Positions 18,404 through 28,734 of a DNA stretch of 36,721 nucleotides are shown here, piece by piece. The translations under genes were made by a program, and so were the position numbers. Numbering within the stretch: the first letter of the stretch is position 1; every line of letters begins with the position of its first letter. Location of the stretch: NCBI GenBank assembly GCA_021163295.1, contig JAGGXD010000270.1, positions 1-36,721 of the forward strand, given 5' to 3'. The stretch comes from Bacteroidales bacterium (lineage in GTDB: Bacteria > Bacteroidota > Bacteroidia > Bacteroidales > VadinHA17). Under the pieces are notes generated by a model that was not told the origin of the DNA, made no database searches, and saw nothing but the letters and a program-made list of their open reading frames with translations.

Positions 18404-18466
18404 AATCCCCTTATCCCCTCTAATCCCTTTATTCCCTCTACTCCCTGTATTCCCTTCTTCCCTAAT
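18404..18466. repeat. Seven-unit imperfect tandem repeat, 9-nt period (consensus about aTTCCCTnt)
   Basis: Units: aatcccctt/atcccctct/aatcccttt/attccctct/actccctgt/attcccttc/ttccctaat. Confidence 0.85.
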
Positions 18467-19880
18467 ACCTATAATGATCTGGTTTATATGGACCGTCAAC
18501 CGGGAAACCAATATAGTCGGCCTGTTTCTTAGTTAGTTTTGTAAGAGTTACACCAATTTGTTCCAGGTGCAATCTGGCAACTTCTTCGTCAAGATATTTG
18601 GGTAAGCGATAAACACCAATATCATAATCTTTATTCCAAAGTTCCATTTGAGCAAGAACCTGATTAGAGAAAGAATTACTCATCACGAATGAAGGATGTC
18701 CTGTTGCGCACCCAAGATTTACCAGGCGTCCTTCAGCCAGCATAAAAATAGCGTGTCCATCGGGGAATGTATACTTATCTACCTGTGGTTTTATTGTTTC
18801 TTTAACAACACCCGGCCATTTTTCCAGTTTCTCAACCTGAATCTCATGATCAAAATGTCCAATATTACAGACAATAGACTGGTCTTTCATTTTTGACATA
18901 TGTTCAGCAGTGATCACACCAAAGTTCCCTGTTGCAGTTACAAAAATATTTCCTTCATCTAGTGTTTCTTCAACGGTTTTTACTTCAAAACCTTCCATTG
19001 CAGCCTGCAATGCACAGATAGGATCAATTTCAGTAACAATAACACGCGCCCCGTATGACTTCATTGATTTGGCAGATCCTTTTCCCACATCACCATACCC
19101 GCAAACAACAACTACCTTCCCTGCAAGCATTACATCCGTAGCTCTTTTAATCCCGTCGGCAAGCGATTCACGACATCCATAAAGATTATCAAATTTCGAT
19201 TTTGTAACTGAATCATTCACATTCATAGCAGCTGTGAGAAGTGTTCCATTTTCTTTCATCTGGTATAAACGATGAACTCCCGTAGTTGTTTCCTCTGAAA
19301 CACCTTTCAACTCCTTTATATTCCTGTGCCATCTCCCGGGATCTTCATTCATTATGCTTTTTAATTGTGCCAGAATAACCGCCTCCTCACTATTTTCCGG
19401 TTCCTTGTCAAACAGAGATGTATCTTCTTCAACCTCGTAGCCTTTATGCATTAACAATGTTCCATCCCCACCGTCATCCACTATAAGATTAGGACCTTCC
19501 CCCTCTGGAAAAGTCAAAGCCTGTACCAGGCACCACCAGTATTCTTCCAACGTTTCCCCTTTCCACGCAAAAACAGGAATACCTTCCCTGGCAATTATAG
19601 CAGCAGCATGGTCCTGTGTTGAAAAAATATTACAGCTTGCCCAGCGTACGTCAGCTCCAAGTTCAACCAGGGTTTCAATCAGTACAGCAGTCTGTATTGT
19701 CATATGTAACGACCCAGTTATCCTGGCGCCTTTTAAAGGTTTTGTAGCAGCAAATCTTTTTCTGATTGCCATCAGCCCCGGCATCTCTTTTTCAGCAATT
19801 TCAACCTCTTTCCTGCCCCAATCGGCAAGTGAAATATCTTTAACTTTATATTTCATATTTTCCACCATTGTATTTTCCAT
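18462..19880 (-). CDS. ahcY: Adenosylhomocysteinase
   Basis: [45 protein letters not shown]-like region, [41 protein letters not shown]-terminal [11 protein letters not shown]. Start trimmed from 19907 to MENTM. Confidence 0.97.
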   Translation of the reverse strand: MENTMVENMKYKVKDISLADWGRKEVEIAEKEMPGLMAIRKRFAATKPLKGARITGSLHMTIQTAVLIETLVELGADVRWASCNIFSTQDHAAAIIAREGIPVFAWKGETLEEYWWCLVQALTFPEGEGPNLIVDDGGDGTLLMHKGYEVEEDTSLFDKEPENSEEAVILAQLKSIMNEDPGRWHRNIKELKGVSEETTTGVHRLYQMKENGTLLTAAMNVNDSVTKSKFDNLYGCRESLADGIKRATDVMLAGKVVVVCGYGDVGKGSAKSMKSYGARVIVTEIDPICALQAAMEGFEVKTVEETLDEGNIFVTATGNFGVITAEHMSKMKDQSIVCNIGHFDHEIQVEKLEKWPGVVKETIKPQVDKYTFPDGHAIFMLAEGRLVNLGCATGHPSFVMSNSFSNQVLAQMELWNKDYDIGVYRLPKYLDEEVARLHLEQIGVTLTKLTKKQADYIGFPVDGPYKPDHYRY

Positions 19881-19904
19881 TTTATATATATTAATTATTC
19901 CACA

Positions 19905-19912
19905 CAAATTTA
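19905..19912 (-). promoter_or_regulatory. Putative Bacteroidetes -7 element (TAAATTTG) upstream of ahcY
   Basis: Exact TAnnTTTG match, 25 nt upstream of the 19880 start; overlaps the longer ORF start at 19907 and so supports trimming. No clear -33 TTG was found. Confidence 0.4.
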
Positions 19913-19926
19913 ATCAATTTATACTA

Positions 19927-20862
19927 TCACAGGTTTTTTAGTATGTCCCGTGCATGTACTTTGTCCTGTTTAAGCTGCTCTACCAGAAGATTAATATTAT
20001 CAAATTTTTTCTCATCCCGTATCCTCTCTTTGAATAGCAACGTAACTTTCTGACCGTATATTTCTTTATCAAAATCGAAAATATTCACTTCCACACTGGG
20101 TGGTTCACCGGTATGATTAACAGTAGGACGAAATCCGATATTCAGCATACCGCCAAATTTTTCATCCCCTACTATAATCTCAACTGCGTAAACCCCCACT
20201 CTGGGTATCAGCTTATATGTTTCATTAGAAAAAATATTTGCAGTGGGGAATCCCATTTTTCTGCCAATTTTTTTACCTGTAACAATTCTTCCCCTGAAAA
20301 AAAAATCGTATCCAAGCAGTTCGTTTGCTAAACAAATATCTCCATTCCATAAAGCATTCCTTACCCGTGTTGAACTAATTTTCTCCTCTTCTGCAATCTT
20401 CAGTTCAAGCTGGTTAACCTCAATTCCAAATTTTTCAGCACATGACTTAATTTCTTTGAAATCTCCTGTTCTGTCTTTTCCAAACTGGTTATCGGCTCCA
20501 ACTAAAAGGTGCCTGGTCCCTATTTTATTTACTAAAATCTCTTCAATAAACTCGCATGCAGTTTCATTACTTATCCTGCGTGTAAAAGGCATTATAATAA
20601 GATGATCAACTCCGGCTTTTTCTAAAAGCCCCTTTTTTTCTTCCAGTGTATTTAATAATTTGAATGAATATTCGTCATTAGCCAGAAATATCCTGGGATG
20701 AGGCCAGAAAGTAAGTATCACAGATTCTCCCTTTACCCTGTCTTTATATTCTGCCAGAGTTTTCAAAATATGCTGATGCCCACGGTGCACACCATCAAAA
20801 ATACCCACTGTAACCACCGGATTTTTAATATTATATCTATCCTGTTCTTTATATACCAGCAT
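19927..20862 (-). CDS. ribF: Bifunctional riboflavin kinase / FAD synthetase
   Basis: VTVGIFDGVHRGHQHIL, LLVGADNQFGKDRTGDF, ISSTRVRNALWNGDI, GRIVTGKKIGRKMGFPTANI, VEVNIFDFDKEIYGQKVTLLFKERIRDEKKF. Confidence 0.96.
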   Translation of the reverse strand: MLVYKEQDRYNIKNPVVTVGIFDGVHRGHQHILKTLAEYKDRVKGESVILTFWPHPRIFLANDEYSFKLLNTLEEKKGLLEKAGVDHLIIMPFTRRISNETACEFIEEILVNKIGTRHLLVGADNQFGKDRTGDFKEIKSCAEKFGIEVNQLELKIAEEEKISSTRVRNALWNGDICLANELLGYDFFFRGRIVTGKKIGRKMGFPTANIFSNETYKLIPRVGVYAVEIIVGDEKFGGMLNIGFRPTVNHTGEPPSVEVNIFDFDKEIYGQKVTLLFKERIRDEKKFDNINLLVEQLKQDKVHARDILKNL

Positions 20863-20881
20863 GACTGTTTGAAAATGTCCA

Positions 20882-20889
20882 CAAAATTA
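20882..20889 (-). promoter_or_regulatory. Putative Bacteroidetes -7 element (TAATTTTG) upstream of ribF
   Basis: Exact TAnnTTTG on the minus strand, about 20 nt upstream of the ribF ATG. Confidence 0.4.
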
Positions 20890-20978
20890 CAAAAAAAGAG
20901 ATTAAATTATTACATTTTTGAAAACATGAATAAAAATTTATTATTTTAGACTGTGTAAAAAATATTAACTGACACCAA

Positions 20979-22997
20979 ATGCAAACACCCGGCATAATAC
21001 TTCAAGACTCCTGGTTAAAGCCTTTTCAGGAAATTATCCTAAGCAGGGAAAAAAGAGCAAGGCAAAAAGAAAAAGAATTAACAGGAGAAAAAAAACTGAT
21101 AGATTTTGCTACAGGCTACCTGTTTTTCGGACTTCATAAAACAAAAAACAGTTGGATTTTCCGGGAATGGGCGCCTAATGCCAGTGAAATATATATTATC
21201 GGTGAGTTCACAGACTGGGAAGAAAACGAAGAATACAGACTAACACAAAAAGACTTCGGAAACTGGGAAATAAAATTACCGGGAAACAGTTTGCAGCATG
21301 GATCACTGTACAGGTTATCGGTTCACTGGGAAAATGGAAAGGGTTCCCGTATCCCGTCTTATGCAAGATATGTAATACAGGATAAGTCAACAAATATCTA
21401 CAACGCATGTGTCTGGTCTCCGGAGAAACAATACATCTGGAAAAATACAGATTTCAGATCTCCTAAAAATTCGCTTCTGGTTTACGAAGCACATATTGGT
21501 ATGGCAACCGAAGAAGAAAAAACCGGCACATTTGAGGAATTCAGAAAAAATGTTTTGCCGGGAATAGCAAAAGCAGGGTATAATGCCATTCAGCTTATGG
21601 CAATACAAGAACATCCATATTACGGTTCTTTCGGTTATCATGTTTCTAATTTTTTTGCTGTTTCCTCCCGTTTTGGAAGACCTGAAGAATTAAAAGCACT
21701 TATTGATGATGCACATGGTTATGGTATTGCAGTAATAATGGACCTTGTTCATTCGCACGCTGTAAAAAATGAACTTGAAGGTATAGCCCGTTTTGATGGA
21801 ACATATTATCAATACTTTCATGAGGGTTCCCGGCGTGAACATATTGCCTGGGATTCCCTTTGTTTTAATTATGGCAAAAACGAAGTTTTACATTTCCTCC
21901 TGTCTAACTGTAAGTTTTGGCTTGATGAATATCATTTCGATGGTTTTCGGTTCGATGGTGTAACCAGTATGCTTTATCTTGACCATGGGCTTTCCCGGAA
22001 TTTCACATCCTATGATGATTATTATGACGGAAATCAGGACGAAGATGCTATTACATATCTGATTCTGACAAATAAGCTTATACATCAATATAACCCCGAT
22101 GCAATTACTATTGCAGAGGAGATGAGTGGAATGCCCGGTTTGGGTAGTACTATAGAAGACGGAGGATTTGGTTTTGATTACCGTCTTGCTATGGGAACGC
22201 CTGATTACTGGATAAAACTTATCAAAGAAATACCGGATGAGCAATGGAATGTTAGTCAGATTTATCATGAATTAACCAACCACCGTCCAGAGGAAAAAAG
22301 TATTAGTTATACTGAATCTCATGATCAGGCTTTGGTTGGTGACAAAACTATAATCTTCAGATTGACAGATAAGGAAATGTATTTTCACATGAATAAAAAT
22401 GATCAAAACCTGATTATTAACCGGGGAATTGCTCTTCACAAAATTATCCGGTTGATAACTATTGCTACTTCCGGTGGAGGTTATTTGAATTTTATGGGCA
22501 ATGAATTTGGTCATCCTGAGTGGATTGACTTCCCCAGAGAGGGTAATAACTGGTCGTATAAATATGCACGAAGACAATGGAGTTTAATGTTTAACCGGAA
22601 TCTCAAATATCATTACCTGTCCGATTTCGACAGGGATATGGTAACTATTATTAATGAAGAAAATTGTTATTCCGAACCATTCCCATATAAAATCGTTTCT
22701 CATGAAGGTGACCAGGTTCTGGCTTTCAAACGGGCAAATTTATTATTCATATTTAATTTCAATCCTTTTGTCTCTTTTACAGATTATGGAATTCCTGTCG
22801 ACCCCGCTAAATACAGAATAATTTTAAATACTGATGATAAAAAATTCGGTGGTCAGGAACTGGTAGATCAAACATTAATATACTATCCCGTTAAACCCGG
22901 GAAGCAGATTTCCCCGGAACAATATTTTCTAAAATTATATTTACCCAGCAGAACTGCACTGGTTTTTAAGCAGGAAAAATTCAGGCGAATACGATAA
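20979..22997 (+). CDS. glgB: 1,4-alpha-glucan branching enzyme (GH13, GlgB-like)
   Basis: IFREWAPNASEIYIIGEFTDWE; QLMAIQEHPYYGSFGYHVSNFFA; FDGFRFDGVTSMLY; ITIAEEMSGMPG; SYTESHDQALVGDKT; LNFMGNEFGHPEWIDFPREGNNWSY (eukaryote-type GH13_8-like). Confidence 0.93.
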   Translation: MQTPGIILQDSWLKPFQEIILSREKRARQKEKELTGEKKLIDFATGYLFFGLHKTKNSWIFREWAPNASEIYIIGEFTDWEENEEYRLTQKDFGNWEIKLPGNSLQHGSLYRLSVHWENGKGSRIPSYARYVIQDKSTNIYNACVWSPEKQYIWKNTDFRSPKNSLLVYEAHIGMATEEEKTGTFEEFRKNVLPGIAKAGYNAIQLMAIQEHPYYGSFGYHVSNFFAVSSRFGRPEELKALIDDAHGYGIAVIMDLVHSHAVKNELEGIARFDGTYYQYFHEGSRREHIAWDSLCFNYGKNEVLHFLLSNCKFWLDEYHFDGFRFDGVTSMLYLDHGLSRNFTSYDDYYDGNQDEDAITYLILTNKLIHQYNPDAITIAEEMSGMPGLGSTIEDGGFGFDYRLAMGTPDYWIKLIKEIPDEQWNVSQIYHELTNHRPEEKSISYTESHDQALVGDKTIIFRLTDKEMYFHMNKNDQNLIINRGIALHKIIRLITIATSGGGYLNFMGNEFGHPEWIDFPREGNNWSYKYARRQWSLMFNRNLKYHYLSDFDRDMVTIINEENCYSEPFPYKIVSHEGDQVLAFKRANLLFIFNFNPFVSFTDYGIPVDPAKYRIILNTDDKKFGGQELVDQTLIYYPVKPGKQISPEQYFLKLYLPSRTALVFKQEKFRRIR

Positions 22998-23009
22998 TGT
23001 TATGTATTA

Positions 23010-26000
23010 TTATATCCATTTCTGGCAAATAAAATCCTGTCTGTGAGACAAATTTTCATGTTTAGGAAATAATCTGAATCCATAAGTAAAACTTCCGGGG
23101 GTATTTGGTATTATTTTCCCCTTGAAATAGGCTTTGCCTTCTTCATGTTTTTCCAAATCAAATTCTTGTTTATACACAAGTTCAATATTGCCATTTCCCC
23201 TTTTATCCGAAACAACTAACTCCAGACCGACATCTGAAGAAGGGATATCCTTAAGATCAACAACTACACGTCCAAAATATTCCTCTCCTAATTGATATGA
23301 ACCATCAGCAGGATTAGAAATATTAACAGAAACCACCTCTATATTATCCCATGATTTCAGGATTTTTATTTTCCAGGCAGCTAATTTTTTTGCCATAGAA
23401 TAATCATCCTTTTTCAATTCCATGGTTCTGGAAAAAAGTTTACTATAAAATTTTTCCCGGTAATCTGTCAACATTCGTTTCATTGTAAAATCCGGAGCAA
23501 TTTCCCCCATGGATTTCTTAATAAATCCGATCCATTCTTTTGGTACGCCGTTTTTGTCACGTTTATAAAAAGCCGGGATTATTTCATTTTCAAGCAAATG
23601 ATATATCGTCTCGGCATCAAGTTCATCCTGAAAATCCTGATTATCATAAGTTCGTTTTTCAGTTAGCGCCCATCCGGCATTTGGTTTATAGCCCTCAGCC
23701 CACCATCCGTCCAGAACACTAAAATGTAATGTCCCGTTCATAATGGCCTTCTCACCGCTTGTTCCGGATGCTTCCAATGGTCGTGTAGGTGTATTCAACC
23801 AAACATCTACTCCCTGAACAAGCTTTTTTGCAAGTTCAATATCATAATTCTGCAGAAATAGAATCTTTCCGATAAATTCAGGCTTTTTTGAAAATTCATA
23901 TACTTTCTTAATCAGTGATTTGCCGCCACCATCATTAGGATGAGCTTTCCCTGCAAAAAGAAACCGGACCGGTTTATCCGGTGAATTCAGAATTCTTTCC
24001 AGCCTTACGGTATCCTTAAATAATAAATGAGCCCGTTTATAAGTGGCAAATCTACGTGCAAAACCAATGGTTAATGCCTTATCATTCAGTTTTTTAGTAA
24101 TTTCCGTAATATGTTTTGGGTTTTCATTCCTTTGGATCCAGTTAAGCTTAAACCTTTCCTTCAAATGAGAGATCATTTTATTCTTTAATTTTTGCTTAAT
24201 GTTCCAGATTTCTTCATCTTTCAATTCATAAATCTTTTTCAAATTTTCTTTCTGTATTTGATTTTTCCAGATATCTTCACCATTCAGCTTTGTAAAAATC
24301 TGCATCCACTCACGTGCAATCCATGTTGGAAAATGAACTCCGTTTGTTACATATCCGATATGCAGCTCTTCCGGCAAATACCCTTTCCAGAGTTTATTAA
24401 ACATTTCGCGGGTTATCTGCCCATGAATTTTACTAACACCATTTATTTCCTGTGATAAAGCAGCAGCAAGGAAGCTCATATTAAACTTCTCCTGCCTGTC
24501 TTCTTTATTGGCTCTGCCAAAAGACATTAATTCATCCCAGGAAATATTTAGACGTTCGGGATAGTGAGCAATATAGGTTCGTAGCAAATCTTCATCAAAT
24601 GCATCATGTCCTGCCGGTACCGGGGTATGAGTAGTAAAGAGGGTTGAGCTTCTGACAATTTCCAATGCTTCATTAAACGTAAATTTATTCTTTACAATTA
24701 AATTTTTCAACCTTTCCAATCCAATAAAAGCCGAATGTCCTTCATTACTATGAAACAAATCGGGGGTTATCCCTAATTTATGCAAAGCCCGGATTCCTCC
24801 AATTCCAAGCAAAAGTTCCTGCTTCAAACGATTTTCATTATCTCCTCCGTATAAATGATGGGTAATATTACGATCGCCCTCCACATTAGCTTCAAAATCA
24901 GTATCAAGAAGGTAAAGAGAAACTTTCCCGATTTTAACCTCCCATATCCTGGCAGTTAGAGTCCTTCCGGGGAAAATTAATGATACGGTTTCCCAGTTTC
25001 CGTCTGCATCTTTTACAGGCGAAACAGGACATTTTGCAAATGATTGAGCCTCATAAAATGCTTGCTGTTCACCGTTTAGAGAAAGAATTTGTTTAAAAAA
25101 ACCAAATTTATATAATAACCCGATACCTACAATATCAAAGCAAGAATCACTAGCTTCCTTAAGATAGTCACCTGCAAGAATACCAAGGCCTCCTGAAAAT
25201 ATTTTTAAAGTGTTATGCAAACCATATTCCATACTAAAATATGCAACTTTTGGTTGATTTTCATCAGACTTCCGGTTTAAATAGAGCTGGAATTCATGAT
25301 AAACGTTATCCAGTTTTGCCATAAATTTTACATCTTTCTCCAAAGCCAACATTCTTTTATAACCAACTTTTTCAAGCAAAACAATTGGATTAAACAGGCA
25401 TTCTTCCCATAATACAGGATTAATAATTTTAAAAAGATCTTCAGCTTCCGGGTTCCATGACCACCATAAGTTTCTCGACAGTATATTAAGCCTCTCCAGT
25501 TTCTGGGGTAATTTAGATTTAACATATAATTTATTCCAAACCGGCAACGAGACTTGCGGGGAGCTAATTTTAACCGGATCGGATTTCTCGCGGAGGAATA
25601 TTTGTCTGGTATCAGATTCCCTTATAACTTTTTTCAAAGCAATACTAAATGCTTCGTGATAATATTTGATCAGGTTTTCCCATAAAGCAATTCTCGAAAT
25701 TTCGTAAGCTTTTTTTCGTGCCTTTTCAACATCTTCTTCTGATAGTCCGGAAAAATATTCAAGCTGATGAAAAATAGCATCAACTACATTTTCATAATCA
25801 TCATCCTTCCTTTCAACAACAACAATCCCGTTACCTTTATCATTAACCTTATTGTTCACCCAACGACCAAATCCTGCCAGCGAAGTAGTAATAGTAGGTA
25901 CATGAAAAGCCAGGCTTTCTAACGGGGTATATCCCCAGGGCTCGTAATATGAAGGGAATACTGTAATATCAAAACCAATCAGTAAATCATAATAACTCAT

Positions 26001-27257
26001 ATCAAAAATCCCATCCTTACCATTTAAATAAGAAGGAACAAAAATGATTTTTATCCTGTCTTCCTGCCTGTTCTTCAATCCTCCCATTTTTATTTTCTTC
26101 AGTACAGGATCATAGTCAACATCAAATAAATTATGAGTGAGATAAGGGTCTTCGTTTTGATAATTATTTGAAGGATTCTCTATTTTCTCTAATACTTCCC
26201 TTCTGAAACCCTTATGATTTGCGGGGATCAAAACAAAAGCAATAATTTCTTTTGTTAAGCTATCTGATTGATTTAGTTTTGAAAGCGCATCAATATATAC
26301 GTCAATACCTTTATTTTTATACTCATATCTTCCACTAATTGCTGTTAACATGCTATTCTCCGGCATTTCATACCCTAGAAGAGCATTTGCTACACTAATT
26401 AGTTTTTCCCTGGCTTGTTTTCTTTTACTTATAAACTCATTTTTTTGCGGCACGTAGGTATCTTCAAACCCATTTGGGGTAACTATATCTACCTCTTTAC
26501 CCAGAAATTGCGAACATTCTTTCGCTGTTATTTCACTAACAGTTGTAAAAACATCTGCCGCCTGTGCAGAAACTTTCTCAAGAGATTGTTTGGAAATCAC
26601 GTTGAATTCCCGTGCAACCCGGGCTTCATTATATTGTTTCAGTTGACTATACAATGGCTTATTATTTCCTGCAAGAGTTCGTCCCAGCACTGTAGCATGA
26701 GTTGTAAAAACAGTAGCTACCCATGGTACTTTCTCATTCAGATACAAAATACCGATCCCTGTCATCCATTCATGGAATTGGGCAACAACCCTATTCTGAA
26801 AATCCTGGTTAAAGTTCACAAAACTCTCAATTACTTTAGCAGCAGCATATCCAAACAATGCAGGTTCAATATAGTCCCAATGACCTGAAATAGAATCAAG
26901 TTTATGTGACTCCCAAAACTCTTTAAATATTTCATTTTTTTCAGGAAAAAATGATGTGAAATCAACAAGAACTGCTATCGGTTTTCCGGTAATATTCCAT
27001 CTACCAACTTTAAGTCTTAATCCTTCATCCCAGGCTTTCATTCGCCATACCTTAAATAGCTTAGTGTCTTCGATAAATTCAGGATTGCCATTTTCGTCCC
27101 TCCAAACATCAGGACCAATAAGTATATAATGACTGTTTAACTCTTTGCTTAAAGCGGAAGTTTTAGTTGAAATAACCGTATGAATTCCACCAACTTTATT
27201 ACATACTTCCCAACTGGTTTCAAATAAATAATCGGGTTTAACTATATTATCATTCAT
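23010..27257 (-). CDS. Glycogen synthase (GT3-like) - alpha-glucan phosphorylase (GT35) fusion, 1415 aa
   Basis: N-terminal half (about 25560..27257): LFETSWEVCNKVGGIHTVISTK, VFPSYYEPWGYTPLESLAFHVPTITTSLAGFGRWV (GT3). C-terminal half (about 23010..25530): DUF3417-like LNILSRNLWWSWNPEAEDLF, YFSMEYGLHNTLKIFSGGLGILAGDYLKEASD, EASGTSGEKAIMNGTLHFSVLDGWWAEGY (PLP-Lys region of GT35). Confidence 0.93.
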   Translation of the reverse strand: MNDNIVKPDYLFETSWEVCNKVGGIHTVISTKTSALSKELNSHYILIGPDVWRDENGNPEFIEDTKLFKVWRMKAWDEGLRLKVGRWNITGKPIAVLVDFTSFFPEKNEIFKEFWESHKLDSISGHWDYIEPALFGYAAAKVIESFVNFNQDFQNRVVAQFHEWMTGIGILYLNEKVPWVATVFTTHATVLGRTLAGNNKPLYSQLKQYNEARVAREFNVISKQSLEKVSAQAADVFTTVSEITAKECSQFLGKEVDIVTPNGFEDTYVPQKNEFISKRKQAREKLISVANALLGYEMPENSMLTAISGRYEYKNKGIDVYIDALSKLNQSDSLTKEIIAFVLIPANHKGFRREVLEKIENPSNNYQNEDPYLTHNLFDVDYDPVLKKIKMGGLKNRQEDRIKIIFVPSYLNGKDGIFDMSYYDLLIGFDITVFPSYYEPWGYTPLESLAFHVPTITTSLAGFGRWVNNKVNDKGNGIVVVERKDDDYENVVDAIFHQLEYFSGLSEEDVEKARKKAYEISRIALWENLIKYYHEAFSIALKKVIRESDTRQIFLREKSDPVKISSPQVSLPVWNKLYVKSKLPQKLERLNILSRNLWWSWNPEAEDLFKIINPVLWEECLFNPIVLLEKVGYKRMLALEKDVKFMAKLDNVYHEFQLYLNRKSDENQPKVAYFSMEYGLHNTLKIFSGGLGILAGDYLKEASDSCFDIVGIGLLYKFGFFKQILSLNGEQQAFYEAQSFAKCPVSPVKDADGNWETVSLIFPGRTLTARIWEVKIGKVSLYLLDTDFEANVEGDRNITHHLYGGDNENRLKQELLLGIGGIRALHKLGITPDLFHSNEGHSAFIGLERLKNLIVKNKFTFNEALEIVRSSTLFTTHTPVPAGHDAFDEDLLRTYIAHYPERLNISWDELMSFGRANKEDRQEKFNMSFLAAALSQEINGVSKIHGQITREMFNKLWKGYLPEELHIGYVTNGVHFPTWIAREWMQIFTKLNGEDIWKNQIQKENLKKIYELKDEEIWNIKQKLKNKMISHLKERFKLNWIQRNENPKHITEITKKLNDKALTIGFARRFATYKRAHLLFKDTVRLERILNSPDKPVRFLFAGKAHPNDGGGKSLIKKVYEFSKKPEFIGKILFLQNYDIELAKKLVQGVDVWLNTPTRPLEASGTSGEKAIMNGTLHFSVLDGWWAEGYKPNAGWALTEKRTYDNQDFQDELDAETIYHLLENEIIPAFYKRDKNGVPKEWIGFIKKSMGEIAPDFTMKRMLTDYREKFYSKLFSRTMELKKDDYSMAKKLAAWKIKILKSWDNIEVVSVNISNPADGSYQLGEEYFGRVVVDLKDIPSSDVGLELVVSDKRGNGNIELVYKQEFDLEKHEEGKAYFKGKIIPNTPGSFTYGFRLFPKHENLSHRQDFICQKWI

Positions 27258-27266
27258 ATAAGTTCT

Positions 27267-28688
27267 TTACTTTTTCTTAACCTTGCTGACTTTTGTGCTT
27301 TTTTTCCCGGTTTTTGAAATACCCGGAGTTTTAATTTTTCCAGGTATTGCTTTAGATGAAACTTTTTTAGTCCCGGAGGTTTTTGGTTTAGATATGTTGA
27401 GTTTCAATTTGTTAATTTCTGACATATATTTTTTAAGTAAATCATCTTTTTCAGTAACAAGTACTCTTAACTTAGCCAGTTCTTTATCTGTATTTGTTTC
27501 AGGCACAGCAGTATTTACTCTGATCTCAAAATCACTCAGCACATTCATATAATTGATAAATGCTTCATAAGGTGATTCATAAGGATTAAAATATTCATGT
27601 ACATCTCCGTCAGAAAAAAACTTGGTGCACATATAATATAAATGGTCACTTGTCTGCAGCCAATTCCAGTCTTCCAGAATTGCCGGGTCTTTGCACTTGC
27701 TAATCTTACCTGAAAGTGAATATAATTTATTAAAAGCTTCATTCTGGAGATCGTTTCCAAGCCAGGCAGTTAAATCTCTCTCTTCATCAGCCCATGAAAT
27801 CGGATTTGGAACATGGATAGCTGATACTGGTTGTAACTTTTCTGCCACTTCCGAGGGTGTACTAAAGGTAAAGTTAGAATTATTAAAAACCGTTTCCGGA
27901 AAAAATTTCAGGAAATCAAAAATCCCTGTTTCACGCCATTGGTGTTCTCCAAAAGTTTCATAGTCCATAAATAGATTAACCACCTCTTCTTTTGGATCAA
28001 TGTTATTCAACCAACCAACAAATTTCTCTGTTGTCAGTGGCCATTCTTCCCATGTTTTACTGGAAAAGCGAAAAGCAATATCGTCACTTAATTTAAAATT
28101 CTTAAGCAAAACTTTCAATCTGGGTTCAATAGCATTGCAATAGAGATAATTTGGACTTTTCCAGCCCAATACATGTTTAGCCCCTTCAGTAAGCATTGCC
28201 TTATATCCCATATCAGAAACCGCTGCACCTATTTCATCAGAATAAATTAACTCAGTATTCCTAAATACGGAAGGTGATTGATTAAAGTGTTTTTTAATTT
28301 TCTGACTATGAGTTTTTACTTGTTCATTAAATGCCTGTTTGTCTTTTAGTGCCACAAGTGAATGAGCATTTGTTTCTGCAAGAAACTCAACAGATCCTGT
28401 ATCAGCAAGTTTTTTGAATGATTCTAATACCTCAGGTGCGTATAATTCAAACTGGTCCATTGCCACTCCTGATATAGAAAAAGCAACTTTAAATTTCCCA
28501 TTATATTTCTGTATCAGATCAAATAAAATTTCATTAGCCGGGAAATAACATTTCTCAATAATTTTCCTCATAACTGATTCATTCAGGTAATCATCGTAAT
28601 AATAATGATCATTCCCTATGTTAAAAAACCGGTATTTTTTTAATCTGAAGGGTTGATGAACCTGGAAATACAGACAAATTGTTCTCAT
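27267..28688 (-). CDS. Glycoside hydrolase family 57 (alpha-amylase-like) with coiled-coil and Lys-rich C-terminal tail
   Basis: CLYFQVHQPFRLKKYRF, VFRNTELIYSDEIG (nucleophile region), LFMDYETFGEHQW (acid/base region); tail KPKTSGTKKVSSKAIPGKIKTPGISKTGKKSTKVSKVKKK. Confidence 0.92.
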   Translation of the reverse strand: MRTICLYFQVHQPFRLKKYRFFNIGNDHYYYDDYLNESVMRKIIEKCYFPANEILFDLIQKYNGKFKVAFSISGVAMDQFELYAPEVLESFKKLADTGSVEFLAETNAHSLVALKDKQAFNEQVKTHSQKIKKHFNQSPSVFRNTELIYSDEIGAAVSDMGYKAMLTEGAKHVLGWKSPNYLYCNAIEPRLKVLLKNFKLSDDIAFRFSSKTWEEWPLTTEKFVGWLNNIDPKEEVVNLFMDYETFGEHQWRETGIFDFLKFFPETVFNNSNFTFSTPSEVAEKLQPVSAIHVPNPISWADEERDLTAWLGNDLQNEAFNKLYSLSGKISKCKDPAILEDWNWLQTSDHLYYMCTKFFSDGDVHEYFNPYESPYEAFINYMNVLSDFEIRVNTAVPETNTDKELAKLRVLVTEKDDLLKKYMSEINKLKLNISKPKTSGTKKVSSKAIPGKIKTPGISKTGKKSTKVSKVKKK

Positions 28689-28734
28689 AAAAAAATTAAT
28701 TAATTATAAATATTTTGCATTTATAACTCGCTTA

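Noticed and set aside
20925-20950. AT-only palindrome and possible TTTG-N21-TATTTTAG promoter for glgB
   Set aside because: Spacing and -7 sequence deviate from consensus; low information content.
21888-22268. 126-aa antisense ORF in glgB
   Set aside because: Shadow ORF opposite conserved GH13 motifs.
26415-26888. 157-aa antisense ORF in the GT3 domain
   Set aside because: Antisense to a strongly conserved coding region; Cys/Phe-rich nonsense-like composition.
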